Shown here: positions 1 through 11,630 of the stretch, in pieces
Layout: every line of letters starts with the position of its first letter
Numbering within the stretch: position 1 is the stretch's first letter
NCBI GenBank assembly: GCA_030141605.1
Contig: JAQGDQ010000336.1
Coordinates: 62,001-126,000, forward strand
Length of the DNA stretch: 64,000 nucleotides
Reading direction: 5' to 3'
From: Tubiluchus corallicola
Lineage: Eukaryota > Priapulida > Priapulimorpha > Priapulimorphida > Tubiluchidae
Translations under genes and position numbers: made by a program
Notes under the pieces: model-generated
Told to the model about the DNA's origin: nothing
Database searches by the model: none
What the model saw: the letters and a program-made list of their open reading frames with translations, nothing else

Positions 1-2562
1 AATGGTAACCAAGTAATAAAAAACTTTATTGCTTTGTTCAAATCTAATTAATATGCCCAACAAATGACAGCAAAATAATAACATTACATGTTGTTATTTA
101 TTTATCTATTTACTTCTTTATAAATGCAGTTATATATAATTATGTTTCATAGGCCATAAGTTCACTGACTAACAATGGCAAATGTGGATAGCTCTTATAG
201 TAGTTGTCTATATTCGTAGTGTGTAGTGTCAAATGTGAAAAGTGCGTTAAAAACATAAATAATTATAATTAGATATCATGCCTCTTTATGAGACATAAAA
301 ACACAGAAAACTTGTGTTTCATAAGTAGTAGCCATTTGAGTAAACAAAACTGAATGCACTGAAGCACTTAATAGTTTTAATTACTAATGATAGTTTTTCT
401 GTTTTGCTTAAATTGTCTAACCTCAGTATTGTTTTTATCGCTCAAAACAATTTAACAATTTATATGTATCGTATCATACCGTCTAAAAATAGATCATCTT
501 TATCGTACCATTGGAGAAAAGTATTGTGTCATTATCGTATTGCCAAATTTGTATCAACACCCCCTAATTTGATGTTTAAAATCATTTTGTATATTTTGTT
601 GTGGGACAGTTGACTTGGTGACAGGCGTCTCCATTTTACTCCATTTTTCTGTACTAGTTCTTGTGTTCCATAGTCATTAGCGTTATGCTTAACATTATTT
701 GATTAAACACGATTGCATATTTTTGTTTCATTATATTTAGTTTGATTTTATCATGCATATTTTGTCTCATTTACTTTATTATTATTTATCTTTTATTTTT
801 TTCTTTTGGTTTGACTTTATTCTAGTTTGTTTTATGTTTTGATCGGTTAGTTAAATGCTTTACGTATTTTGTTGATCATCATTTCATATTTTTCATTTTA
901 TTTTTAAGCTTCCTTGTTGCATAGCCTATTTAGTTATTTCGCTTTCAAGTTTAATTTCTTCCCCTATAAATTTATGTTAACAGTTGATTTGCTTAACTTA
1001 CTTCATAATTATATTACACTGTTCAAATAGCAGCACAACATTTTTTTTACAATTTACACTTACCTGAGAATTGGTACCTGACTTGATGACCAATTGGGCT
1101 TTCGCTACCCTTTCTCTTGCACCCCCCCTAACTCTTTCCTTTATGCATGATTTAGCCTGTTTAATTAATAACTATAGCAATAATAGCTTATTTGTATTCT
1201 GGTTTAAATCAGGAGATAAATATTAAATAAAATGTCTATCACTCTATGTCTCGTAACAGCTGTCGATCGAAATTTAAGTGAAATAGTGATTATATAATCT
1301 GGTACGCTTATGAAGTATACAAAGTAATTGTGTCTTCAACCTGTTAAAAATATATACTATTAACTTCGCTATTGCCGTATTGGTATGACTATGAGCTTCC
1401 CATTCTGATCATAATGATAGAAAAATTTTGATAAACAGCTGGCCTGCTAAACGCTTAACTCCATACTATTATTTCACTTTTGATAACACTTAAATACTAC
1501 AGAGCTACGTTAGAATTTTACTACAGAAAAGACGAATAGCTATAAATACTAAACATAAATACAAAGTAATTTACTGACTTAGTAAATTTTCCAATGTATC
1601 ACCAGACGCCATATTCGTCGTATTTAGGCCTAGTGAAATCTCGCATTAAAAATACGCTGCAAATTGATAGCACTACGACTACGTCTGTCAAAAGGCAAAA
1701 GCTTGTAAATTGAATGTCTAAACTCTAAAGTTACGGTTAAATGGAAGTTCTTTAACCTTTTTATTGTATAAAGTATTGTAAATTTCCTTCTGAAGCCGTT
1801 TAAGGTTATGGCTAAATGAAAATTCTTAACCTTCTGTATAAAGTAGTGTAAATTACATTCTAAATAATTAAAGCCACGCGAATAACCAGGTCAGCATCCA
1901 TATTGAAATATGTAACATGTCATTGTACTAATTATATCATTTATTTGCAGATACATTGTGTTAATCCATGTGCGACGTTTAACTATGTACATATCATCTT
2001 AATAATAGTAAATAAATTGTTGTCATACATCATGGTGCTTTAATTCGTTGTTAACTGCTTTTATTTCCACAACCAATAAACAAAAATTAATGTCGATCTA
2101 CAACAGCGTTAAACTGTAGATTAAATTAAATTGTAACTAACTGCTATTAAACTTTTGAGAGTTTTCCTTTAACAAAATAAACTAAAAAAAACCTGATGCA
2201 TTTAAATCTCTCGACCTAGTGTAAAAATGGGCACAAAGTTTTAGAGTGCTCAAAAGCATGCATTATGAGCAACCTGCATAATTTGGTATTTCAAGCATCT
2301 CAAGGTTTTCTGGGCATCCCGTAAACCAGTAGGCGCATAAGCTAGGGAGGTGTTTCTCTTTATTAGTAATTGTTGAGCCTGTTGGCTTCAAATCGCAATT
2401 GATTGTTTCATGAAGTTTTAGGCTCTGGTGCTACGTTGTTGTCGGTTTTCTCTAGTGTCGTATCAGGATGACTCTCGCTCATTGAACATTCATTGATTCA
2501 TTGCAGTTGCACTAACTTGTTGTTAATCTGACTGAGTCGCCAATTTGTATTTTATTATTCTG
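1..2562. other. AT-rich non-coding sequence, no gene seen
   Basis: All frames are closed by frequent stops. The longest open stretch (404-613) is under 70 codons, has no recognisable domain and is not flanked by convincing splice sites. I see no RNA gene. This is the far upstream flank of the + strand gene that begins after 8 kb. Confidence 0.6.
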
Positions 2563-2771
2563 ACAACGAACCTCAAAGTTTAAAGTCTAGTCTGAGATCT
2601 TGCAACAATCATATATCTACGCAAAGTGCCAGCTGGCGTCCAACAGACAGACAATTCATCACAATGAACCTCAAAAACTTTGTCTGTCTGTTGGACGCCA
2701 GTTGGCACTTTGCGTAGATATAAGATTGTTGCAAGATCTTAGACAAGACTTTAAACTTTGAGGTTCGTTGT
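2563..2771. repeat. Long foldback (hairpin) element, possible MITE
   Basis: Two arms of about 91 bases (2563-2653 and 2681-2771) are near-perfect reverse complements separated by a 27-base spacer. The left arm begins ACAACGAACCTCAAAG and ends CAGACAGACA; the right arm begins TGTCTGTCTG and ends TTCGTTGT. Only a few mismatches and one-base indels separate the arms, so the element is young or under copy correction. The spacer contains a partial copy of the arm end (GAACCTCAAA). The layout fits a non-autonomous foldback DNA transposon. No transposase is present and no clear target duplication was found. Confidence 0.75.
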
Positions 2772-4984
2772 TAGTTGTCTGCCTGTTGATATGTCAGTGA
2801 GCCTATATTTACAGATATGTGATTTTTGCAGACAATTTAAGGCAGTGTCGGGCCGGACAAAGCAAGGCAAAGCAAAACAAGGCAAGGAGCGCGAAGCATG
2901 TGCCCTGCTTATGGTTCACCTGGGGCAATGCTTGTTCTGCTCTTGATCAGGTTTGAGCGTGAAGCCCAGAAGTACAATTTAAACAATTTTGTTATTTTGT
3001 TTACTAAATGGCGTCATCTCTGTCTATTAATGTCAAAATTTTGGGGGTCTATCAAAATTTATGGTCTAAGGTTATATCCTTATTAGCCTAATGGTTAATC
3101 CACCCCTGTTCTTATCTGAACTGCAAGAACATTCCTAAAATCAATGTACCTATCTTTAACTGGTATTGCGACTACGTACAGCCAAAAACGAATGTACACG
3201 ATCACATTATCGGAACAGCAACTACATAATCGATATCACAAATCACTGAACAGCACTTTCTAAACTTTTGCCTATACCGTTACAGTTACTGAAAACAAGG
3301 AGCAGTTAATTTCAATGCCGGTTCAGCAGTTGCAAGAAAGCACTAAACTTTTTTCCAGTAAACAGTAACCACAAATTCGCTATAAATGGATCTTCCTCAA
3401 TGCTTTTTTGGGTACTGAATTAGTGTAAGTCACACCATAGACTAATAGTAGGGTGGATATCCGGCATACCAGAATAAATTGTTCAACCAAAGACAAAAGC
3501 AAGAAAACGATTAATTTTTTACCAAAAATTTTGTAATAGTGGCCAACTTTCTTGTCACCATAATTAAACCCTTTGTGATATTCGAATTTCGGCCTACGTT
3601 TGACATATTATTCCCCGGACCAAATATTATAAGAAAACACCATAAATCGTTTAATTTCTTGCATTTTTTGGGGTAAATCAGCAGACTGACGCTACTATAA
3701 GTTGAATTTAATAGAATACAATCATAATTATTATAGTGAGTCATCAATTTGTCGTAGCAGTGCAAAATGACTTCAAAGCATTAAAGTGCATCTTTTTAAT
3801 TCGTGAATTTGTGGTGATGCTCACGTATTTCTATTTCTCGTACATTACTACAATGCCTGGTCTCCAGGTTGCAATCTGATGAGAAAGAGACAAGCTAAAA
3901 TTAGTGCATAATTGCATTGAATCAACAGTTGCTAGATGTGTAACCATTGTATCTGTTTCGTGGTCAACTAATGTATTATCTGGGTGTAACTTACACTTTT
4001 GATATTTTTGCAAGGTGTTGAACAAAGACAAAGAGCTTTCTAAACTCGCCAACATCGGTGGCCCTTTATTGAAGATGTAAAGCAAAAAGTTACACATTTA
4101 AAATGCACATTGCTTCAAATGTTATGTCAAAATACTTTGACTTTAAAAAAAGCTTTCACAGAAAAGGGCACATTATCAGGTTTCCTTTTTGAAAAATATC
4201 TTGACAGATTCACTTAACCATATACGGATGGATTCATCAATTAAAAAATTCTCTTAACAGTAACTACACCATAGAAAATAATGCCTCTTCAAGGGCAAAA
4301 ACTTGCAAGGTAAGTGTTCTAGTCGTAATCCATCCATATCTCGGCGTTTACTCCTATTTCTGAATAAAAGGCTTTCAATACATTTGCATGAATTCAGATC
4401 TTGAATTTTTTTCATTAATAACCGTTTTCACAGTAAATGCTCTTTGGAGATCTGACGGTTGAGTCACCATAACGTTATACACATGCCTGAATCCAACAAC
4501 TTGGGAACTTTTGATGGATGACAGGCAGTGAGCTGCTTGAGGATTTAGTTTCTTGCTGGCATCCATGGCACACAGTGGTAGGCATAACCTTCGTATTGAT
4601 CATGACCATATAATTTTACTCTTTACTTTTGCTCATGTACAAAATGTATATATTTATTTTTATCCCTAATAAATAATAAATAAATAAATAAATAAACTTT
4701 ATATGCATTGTAAGATAAGACTGATTATAAGATTATAAGATTGACATATCATATTAGTCAGTGATATAATCTGTAAAATTAATTTCGGTGTTTGTAAGAT
4801 TCGAGAGTACATCACTAATGACGGTATCATTTTCGGCGATCTATATATCAATCTCGATCTAGTGCCGTCTTATTGGGTTTTTTCAAAACGTGCCCACCGG
4901 GAGGAAGGGGGGGGGGGGTGAAAACCTCCAAAAATGGCCATGGTGTGATGCCTATAATGGTCAGATAGCCCGTTCAGTGGTGTG
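2772..4984. other. Non-coding sequence with simple repeats
   Basis: I see no gene here. A purine-rich run of GGCAAAGCAA-like units lies near 2860-2890, an (AAAT)n array at 4668-4696, and a run of twelve G at 4907-4918. Open frames at 3511-3765 and 3831-4097 (minus) have low-complexity composition and no domain signal. Confidence 0.55.
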
Positions 4985-5300
4985 TATAGTAGGCGTATTT
5001 AGAATTCGCCGGAGAGCCTTGGTTTCCCATAACAGAAGTTCTTCCGGACCCAACTCTTGAAATGTTGCCTGAATATTATGTAGAAAAAACGTTCCAGCGG
5101 CCCCTGGTGGTGGTCCTGGGCGAAGATTTGTAGTTTTCTGGAAAGAGGAGTAATAGGGCTACACGATGATGTCGGTCTTTTCTTAGGCAACGGGAGGAGC
5201 GGCGACGAGTTGATTGGAGGTTACATTTTGGGCGACTCTCGCTTGGAAAACTGCGAACGCGAAGACATTGTTCTGGCACCATTCCTTTGTACTCTGCCTA
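4985..5300. other. GC-richer block of unknown nature
   Basis: This block is clearly richer in G, C and CpG than its AT-rich surroundings. It is open for 60-70 codons in several frames on both strands, and no frame gives a protein I recognise. It may be a fragment of a decayed mobile element or a retrocopy, or a regulatory patch. No intact gene is claimed. Confidence 0.25.
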
Positions 5301-5523
5301 TAATTTTGCTTCAGTAAAAGCTGCTGTTGTCTGTTTTAATGGAAGTGTTATACTATTAGTCTATTGCATTCTATTACGATCAAAAGGAGTATTGTAGTTT
5401 ACAAACACTATGTAGCATATCCATGCATTATTGATCAATTATTTGGTCTAATAGCATACAGTTTCAACCTTGGACAAAATGGTTTCGCTTTTCTGCTGTA
5501 CTGTTTGCGTTGGTGTTATAGGT

Positions 5524-5790
5524 GTCATCATCGTCATATCATCATCATCATCGTCACCGTCATCATGATCACCATGTGATGTGGTGGGTTTTGAAGGGTG
5601 TGGTGGTATGGCGAGTATGCTACAGATGGTATGGTGTGGTGGTCATTATGTGGTGAGGTGTGGGTGGTGTGCTTTGGGTGATGTGGTGGGTGTGTTATAG
5701 TGTGATGGGGGTTGTGTAGTGGGTGTGGCATGGTGAGGTGTGGTGGGTGTGGAATGGCTTGGTGTGTGTGGAGGAGTGTTGTGGAGCAGC
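5524..5790. repeat. (ATC)n followed by GT/GGT-rich minisatellite
   Basis: ATC/GTC trinucleotides fill 5524-5575. They are followed by about 210 bases of imperfect GTGGTGTG-like units (5577-5790) with almost no C. The histidine/proline-rich open frame on the minus strand across this stretch is a by-product of the repeat. Confidence 0.8.
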
Positions 5791-6169
5791 GTAGTTTGGG
5801 TTGCCATTGTGGGTTTATGTGTAAAATTTTTTGCGGGTTTTGGCGAGTTTATTAATAGTCTATAAATTCTAAAGTGAGCAAATGTATTTAGCCAAATAAT
5901 GGTTAAAAAAGGTAGATGAACACTGTATGGAACATCTGTACATTATTGATTATAAATCTACTTAATGAACAAATATTTTGTGAGACTTCTTGATAGTCTG
6001 TATAATACCAGTACAGGCACATTTTGTGTGTTTGCTTGTTTATCTTTGTGCTATTTTTTTAATCAAAAGAATCAAAAGTTCAAGATTGTTCGGATTTGGC
6101 GGAGATCTGCTTCCTACTGAGCGCATTCTAGTGTTATTATAGAAATCAATTGCATCAATATAACATATT

Positions 6170-6306
6170 TGCCATTTTTTCTACTTTTCCATTTGTGCCA
6201 CTTTTCCTGTGCCATTTTTCCCGTGTCATTTTACCAACTTTTCCAATTGTGGAATTTTTTCCTGTGCCATTTTTTCCTATGGCATTTTTACCGTGCTATT
6301 TTACCG
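6170..6306. repeat. Degenerate pyrimidine-rich tandem repeat
   Basis: Units resembling TTTTCCTGTGCCATTTTT recur several times with substitutions across this stretch. Both short overlapping + strand open frames here are composed of this low-complexity sequence, so I treat them as non-coding. Confidence 0.5.
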
Positions 6307-7769
6307 CTTACTGTAAAAAGATTATATATTATTTCAAGACTAATTTTTTGTGTTCAGCGTTTATAAGGACCATGTAAAAAGTTTACGATGATTTTACCTA
6401 GCGGTTTATTTTTGTTTTAGAAAATACTAGAAGACTGCATTAAAAAGGCTGGAAAAGCTCATGCACGCCTTTACAATCAAAGCTGCCCTTTTTTATTTGA
6501 AAACGCCGTTGAAGCGTTAACGTGTTTTTCAACGCAAAAATTTCCCGTGCTCAAATTTTGACGAAAGGACTACTTTGGCCTTAGGAACACTTCTTAAAGA
6601 GTGCGCCTGGAACACATGTACTTCTGATGTCAGTACAGTGCACCAGACAAAAAAAATAGAATTTGGGTTAAGATCTATAAATTAAACTTTATACATTTTG
6701 TGCAGCTAAAAGGACTGGTCTTCGAAGGCAGGCAAAAATTTCTCTCGCATAGGTCTATTGTTATAGGGTGCTCGGTATGCTCGTCAGAGTTTGACCGAGG
6801 GAGATTGTTGAAACACCTTGAGCATTAAATTTTGACTATCCATGGCCTAGCTTTCCAGCTATTGTAATTGGTATCCAATTAGCTAATATACAGTGCTAGT
6901 CATAATTACGTTTGTCACGCATCGTGCATGAACTTTGAACTGTATATATTTTTGGGAGCCTCAAATAAGCCCGTTAAAAAGGATCACACTCGTTAAATGA
7001 GTCTGCCCTATATATTGTTACATTGTTTTGGGTTATTTCATCCTAGGGTATAAACAATGCGTATTCTAAATTTTTAAATTTTTAAGAAAAAAAACGAATT
7101 CCTTGACAATAGTAAATGCTTTCCTTTATTTTATCAGCATAGCAGGATGTGCCGGATTCAAGCACATTAGTAATTCTATTCTAGCTTATACAATTCGGAA
7201 TCCATCATTTAAAAGCAGGTCCTATTGGTAGACGTGCAGGACTGGCAAGGCTATAAGAAATCTGTCTAAGATGTACCACATCTGGCAGAAGTATCTATAA
7301 ACCACGTGCAGATATGCGTGAATGTGAGATCCTCCCTCTGCGAGGTAAATCAATTAGCTAGCTAGAATTAAGATAGCGAATGAAACCGCCCATGCAGAGC
7401 GAAAACCGAAGGGTCCACCAATGGTCCCAAACATTAACTGATCAGACTTGGCTTTCTTAGCTTTGGTCAGCAAGCAGGACGGCGATCATGTATGCTACTC
7501 GCTTCAAAACTTATCCTTAAAAAACAGGCTAACATCTTGCAAGCTTATGTACATTCGCAAAACTTGTTTCCATCTATTTTATATCAACCGTTTCAATTTT
7601 CAAGGGTCCTATAAAATTTAATGCAGCATATAGTAATTCATATAACCCGTCTATTATTTTTTCGGCAAGAATATAACAGTTTTAACTTTTCGTTTTAATT
7701 GGGAGCGAGTTAATAATAATTGCGCAAGAAGGCTGAGCAAAATTAAGCCTATTTCTAATGCAGACTGAA
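6307..7769. other. Non-coding sequence, nothing recognised
   Basis: No open frame with domain signal, no tRNA-like structure and no clear repeat was found between the pyrimidine repeat and the candidate promoter region. Confidence 0.5.
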
Positions 7770-8420
7770 ATTTAGGGTCGGATTGGAACGACTGTCTGTG
7801 TTCGTTTCTTGTTTGATACAGTACACTATCTTCGTACTTGAGGCACCATTTTGCAAGACTTCGTTGGAGAAGGAGAAATCGTTATTGGTATTTGGTAATG
7901 CACTAGTGGTTATACGTCAGCAGATATGGGCGGTGATGCTTGTTAGGCTGCGCGGTATTGAACTGCGCAACAGAGCTGGTTTGACTTGCTATTTTCAGGC
8001 TGACCTGATTTGTACTTTAGACGTCTGTCGGCCATTCTGTGTTGTTTTTCAAGGATTATGTTGCTTCGGAAACATTTTCCATTTTTCAATCGATAGACAA
8101 GTGCGAGTAAAGGAAGATACTGGAGGTAAGTTTCTTATTTTATCTAAAATTCATTATTTTGTTAAGTTAGGTTGGACCATTGCATTTCAGCTTGAAGCAT
8201 AATTTCTGCGGCGTAGCGTAGTTCTACATGCTAGCGGTTTGTTGACAGAATCTTACTGTTTCCTCGATCTTTCCAATTGACGTTGAAATTATTTGTGTTT
8301 CTTATGATTTCTGTTGCCATTTGAGTCGCGTTATTAGTGAAATTTTGAGCTTATGCACATTTCTCTGTTTGTAAATAACGTTGTATAATGTGCGTTCTAA
8401 AAAAGAGGCGGGGCTGCTAA
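7770..8420 (+). promoter_or_regulatory. Candidate promoter / 5' non-coding exon region of TNRC6
   Basis: This stretch is richer in CpG than its surroundings. It contains a consensus-like splice donor (GGAG followed by GTAAGTTT at about 8126) and a GC box (GAGGCGGGGC) at about 8404. It lies 3.4 kb upstream of the first coding exon of the GW182-type gene, which has an in-frame stop before its ATG and so probably needs a separate 5' UTR exon. The 139-codon frame at 7783-8202 runs straight through the candidate donor and resembles nothing, so I do not call it a protein. The assignment is inference; no transcript evidence is available. Confidence 0.25.
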
Positions 8421-9189
8421 GCTTGCTATATTGACAGTACTGTTTGCTGCTGCTAGTTGTGTGTGCTGTATTTAGATGTACGCTTCAGTGCTGCGCAAAA
8501 GTTGTCTGTATCGGCAGACATATTGGCGTATGTTACACAGCAGTGTTGCAGTATTTTGAATGTACGGGCTTTACTATAAATATCTGAGTTTATCTCTACC
8601 TTGATTTGCCCTACGTGGCTAGTGTTTGTGTTAAGCAAAAAAGTGCATTGCAGTTTTTATTGTAGCAATATTATATTAAATTGGACTTTGATGGCTATTT
8701 AAATTGTTTATTTAAAAAACGTTAATTTCGAAAAATGTTATCGTTTCTTTTAATTTGGAATAGAAAGCATGTGTTATTAAATTAGTAACCTTATTTTGCA
8801 TGTGAAACACAATGCATTCGTGTTTCTTATGTTTTTGTGCTTGTTTATTTTAAATATTCTGCTTAATCAGGATGCAAATTTAATGTTTGTCGTCCCAGAA
8901 ATTTTGTTAAATCTGCCCGAGGACAGCAGAAGTCGTTTATACTGGTTCCCTTGGCCGGTAAACTAAGCTTGGCATATTTACTACACATTTATATTAATGA
9001 AACTTTGTATCTTTTTTGAGGAGACGTTCGCAGCAATGCCCTGTTTACACAAAATTGTATAATGCTTACAGCATGGTTTAAATTAATTTGGTTGCCTATG
9101 AAGTATATAAACAGTAAATCACGAAAAGTTTTCGCTGGCGTGTTACTACGAGGACGCTGCTGTGTTAATGACATTTTAGCTCGTTCATT

Positions 9190-11470
9190 CAGTTCAGCAT
9201 AGTGTGGCTAAACCTTTTCATTTCAAGGTGACCAGTCAAAGACTGCAGCTTGACTGAAAAGAAAAAATAATTTAAAACCAAACTTGTAATTCCAATCTCA
9301 CAATGCCTCTTCATGATGCTGTTGAGAAAACGTTCACCAAAATCGATCCTTTGAAACAATAGTCTTCTCACACACTTCTCATCAGAAACATCATCCCAAA
9401 CAATCTTTTCTCTGTCATTTTCATAAGCTTTTCATTTGCATAATCATATGCTCCAAAGTTTCCAACTCTGATCTTGTTTACCATTTATTACTAAAACTCC
9501 AATTCATGCTTTTGCCAACTCAGTATTATCATTGATCCAACTTTCTAAGAAAGGTCTTGGTTTTTTAATCATATAGTTGCCAGCCGTAGAACAGGTTTCA
9601 AGTTTCCTTTTCCAGTGTTGTAAATCCTTTTCTCAATTAATTCATTCCAACCCTGTCGTTGAGATTTATATCAGTTATTTTCTCTAGATCATCACAAAAC
9701 TTTCCTAATGCCAAAATGTTACTAAAAACCTCCAAACCAAATTTACCTGTTCATTCAGATTGTATCCTGCTAACCACTGTAAATGTTATTACCTTTTAAC
9801 AAGTCAATTTAAATACATTAACCATGCTTCAGCATCACTCTCTATGAAAGAAGAAAACCCAACTTCGAATCTTACCACTGCACTACTACATTCCCTAGCT
9901 TTCCATCTGGTAAAATTTTCCTGCAGGCTATTGCAAAAGTTTACATCCTTTTGATAAAATTTTTCCAACATAACCAAACAAATTTCCACCCAGTTCTCCC
10001 CATTTCTTTTCTTGAATTGGCTAATTTAGCAGTATATTTTAATGCCCCAGTAGTCTTCCTCAGTATTGGAATTTGTTCTATCCAGCTATCTTTACTTTCA
10101 CTCTCTCTAAGTAATGGACCAAAATATTTATTTACTTTGAGTACACAAACATCTTCGGCTAACTTTAATAATTTACTCATGTCTTGTTTTTCCTCTGCAA
10201 TAAGTATTACATCATCAGCAAAGACCAAAACATTAATAAGTAAATCTTCTTACAAATAAAAACCTTCATTAAGACTATCTAACACATCTAGTAATGCATG
10301 CATGTACAAAGAAAAAGGGACAGATGACATTGGGTAACCTTGTCTTACCCCTGCTGTTACTTCAATTTTTTTGCCTCTCCAAGACATCCTCAATTTCAGT
10401 CTCAGAGTACTAATCTTTCCAAAATTCTACAAAATTTTTCTCAACACCCAGTATCTTCAACATTTGCTATAAATTATTTCTATTAACTCTTTTCCAGATT
10501 TAACAAATGATCCATGGTTTTCTGCTTTTAGCTTTAGCTATTTCCCTTAGCAGAGTAAAAATTTTTATGATCCAGCTATGTTTCAATTTTCTATCTTTTG
10601 CACATCAGATACCTTCCACTGCACTAAGTAATCTATCCTTCAAAATCCTAGACAAAAGTTTATCCAATACTAATGTATTTTAATAATTTTCCACTCAACA
10701 TCTTCACTTTTATGAACCAAACTAACCAAATCACTTTTCCACAAGCAAAATATACATTTAGAAGCCATAATATTGTTAAGGTCTGTTCTCAAAAGATTAT
10801 TTGCCTTTTCGCTTAAGCCTATCAGAAATTCACCAAAAGCTTTTCCGATTCGTTAACAGCAATTTTTTGCATAAACTCCGAATGTACTAATTGTTGCTTC
10901 AAAAACAATGAGATAGCTCATCTACTTGTTCTTGGAACTTACCCCAATCAGTTTCATCTATTAATTTTGATTCGCTTGTCCACTCTTACCTGTTTGTCGA
11001 TGATTACGCACAAATCCATTACTAATAATGTCAGCTGTTACTACAGAATAATCTGTACCACATCTCCATTCCCCACAAAATTTTGTAATCATTGATGTAC
11101 TTAAATTAAAAGTCATTTGTTAGGGCATAATCTACCGTGAAATGTTTAAACCATGTGACACGAAATTTTTTCAATAGTTCTCCATTAGCATTAGCTTCTC
11201 CCTGCAAAAGTCAGCTATATGACCATTAAAATTGCCAAAAACTAAGCACCTACAGTTCTTAACCAAACATAATAACAACCTCTGTGCTTCTATTAATCTC
11301 CTGTTTTTTGGGAAGATTATCTATGTCATTAATACCTTAGTACGTTGTTCCTGTTAGTCATCTGTTCCATTCCATTGTAAACTTCTGTTTCTAAATCTTT
11401 TCAACACTTATCCATTTCCCACAGAAAAAAACTTCTAAACTTGCACCCTGATAAATATATAAAATTTTAT
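9190..11470 (-). mobile_element. Decayed non-LTR retrotransposon (LINE), endonuclease and reverse transcriptase
   Basis: Read on the minus strand, the stretch keeps pieces of a LINE polyprotein in shifting frames. These are an endonuclease-type GNFNGHI motif near 11,230, RT-like KSRKPW...NLEK and LKILGV segments near 10,440-10,540, the RT motif GVRQGYPMSS near 10,335, and the catalytic motif FADDVILIAE near 10,220. The order is that of an APE-type LINE: endonuclease, then RT. Frameshifts and stops separate the parts, so it is dead. It lies antisense to the TNRC6 gene, upstream of its first coding exon and probably in its 5' intron. The exact ends are uncertain. Confidence 0.8.
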
Positions 11471-11502
11471 GTATTCTTATAACAAGCATTGTTATTTTGT
11501 AG

Positions 11503-11630
11503 CCTGTAAAAGGTTTCGAGGGTTGAGCTATTTAGGCCATTTGTGGCAACGCAAGCTGAGCCTTTCAGTGGACAGCAAGTACATGAGTCAAAGGACATGA
11601 ATACACAAGCTGTTAAAAGACCTATTACAG
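11503..11630 (+). CDS. TNRC6: TNRC6 first coding exon and start codon
   Basis: A pyrimidine-rich acceptor (GTTATTTTGTAG) precedes the exon, which ends at ACAG followed by GTTAGT. The frame that continues into the large GW exon carries a stop at 11507-11509, so translation must begin inside this exon if the acceptor is right. The only in-frame ATG is at 11597 and gives a short N-terminus ([12 protein letters not shown]) before the first GW block. A different upstream splice could add an N-terminal extension. Confidence 0.6.

Noticed and set aside
5534..5731. His/Pro-rich minus-strand frame
   Set aside because: Generated by ATC and GT-rich simple repeats.
7783..8202. 139-codon + strand open frame as a protein gene
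   Set aside because: No recognisable domain, and it reads through a good splice donor; more likely 5' UTR or promoter sequence.
9951..10259. 102-codon + strand frame
   Set aside because: Antisense shadow of the LINE reverse transcriptase, whose FADD motif is on the minus strand.
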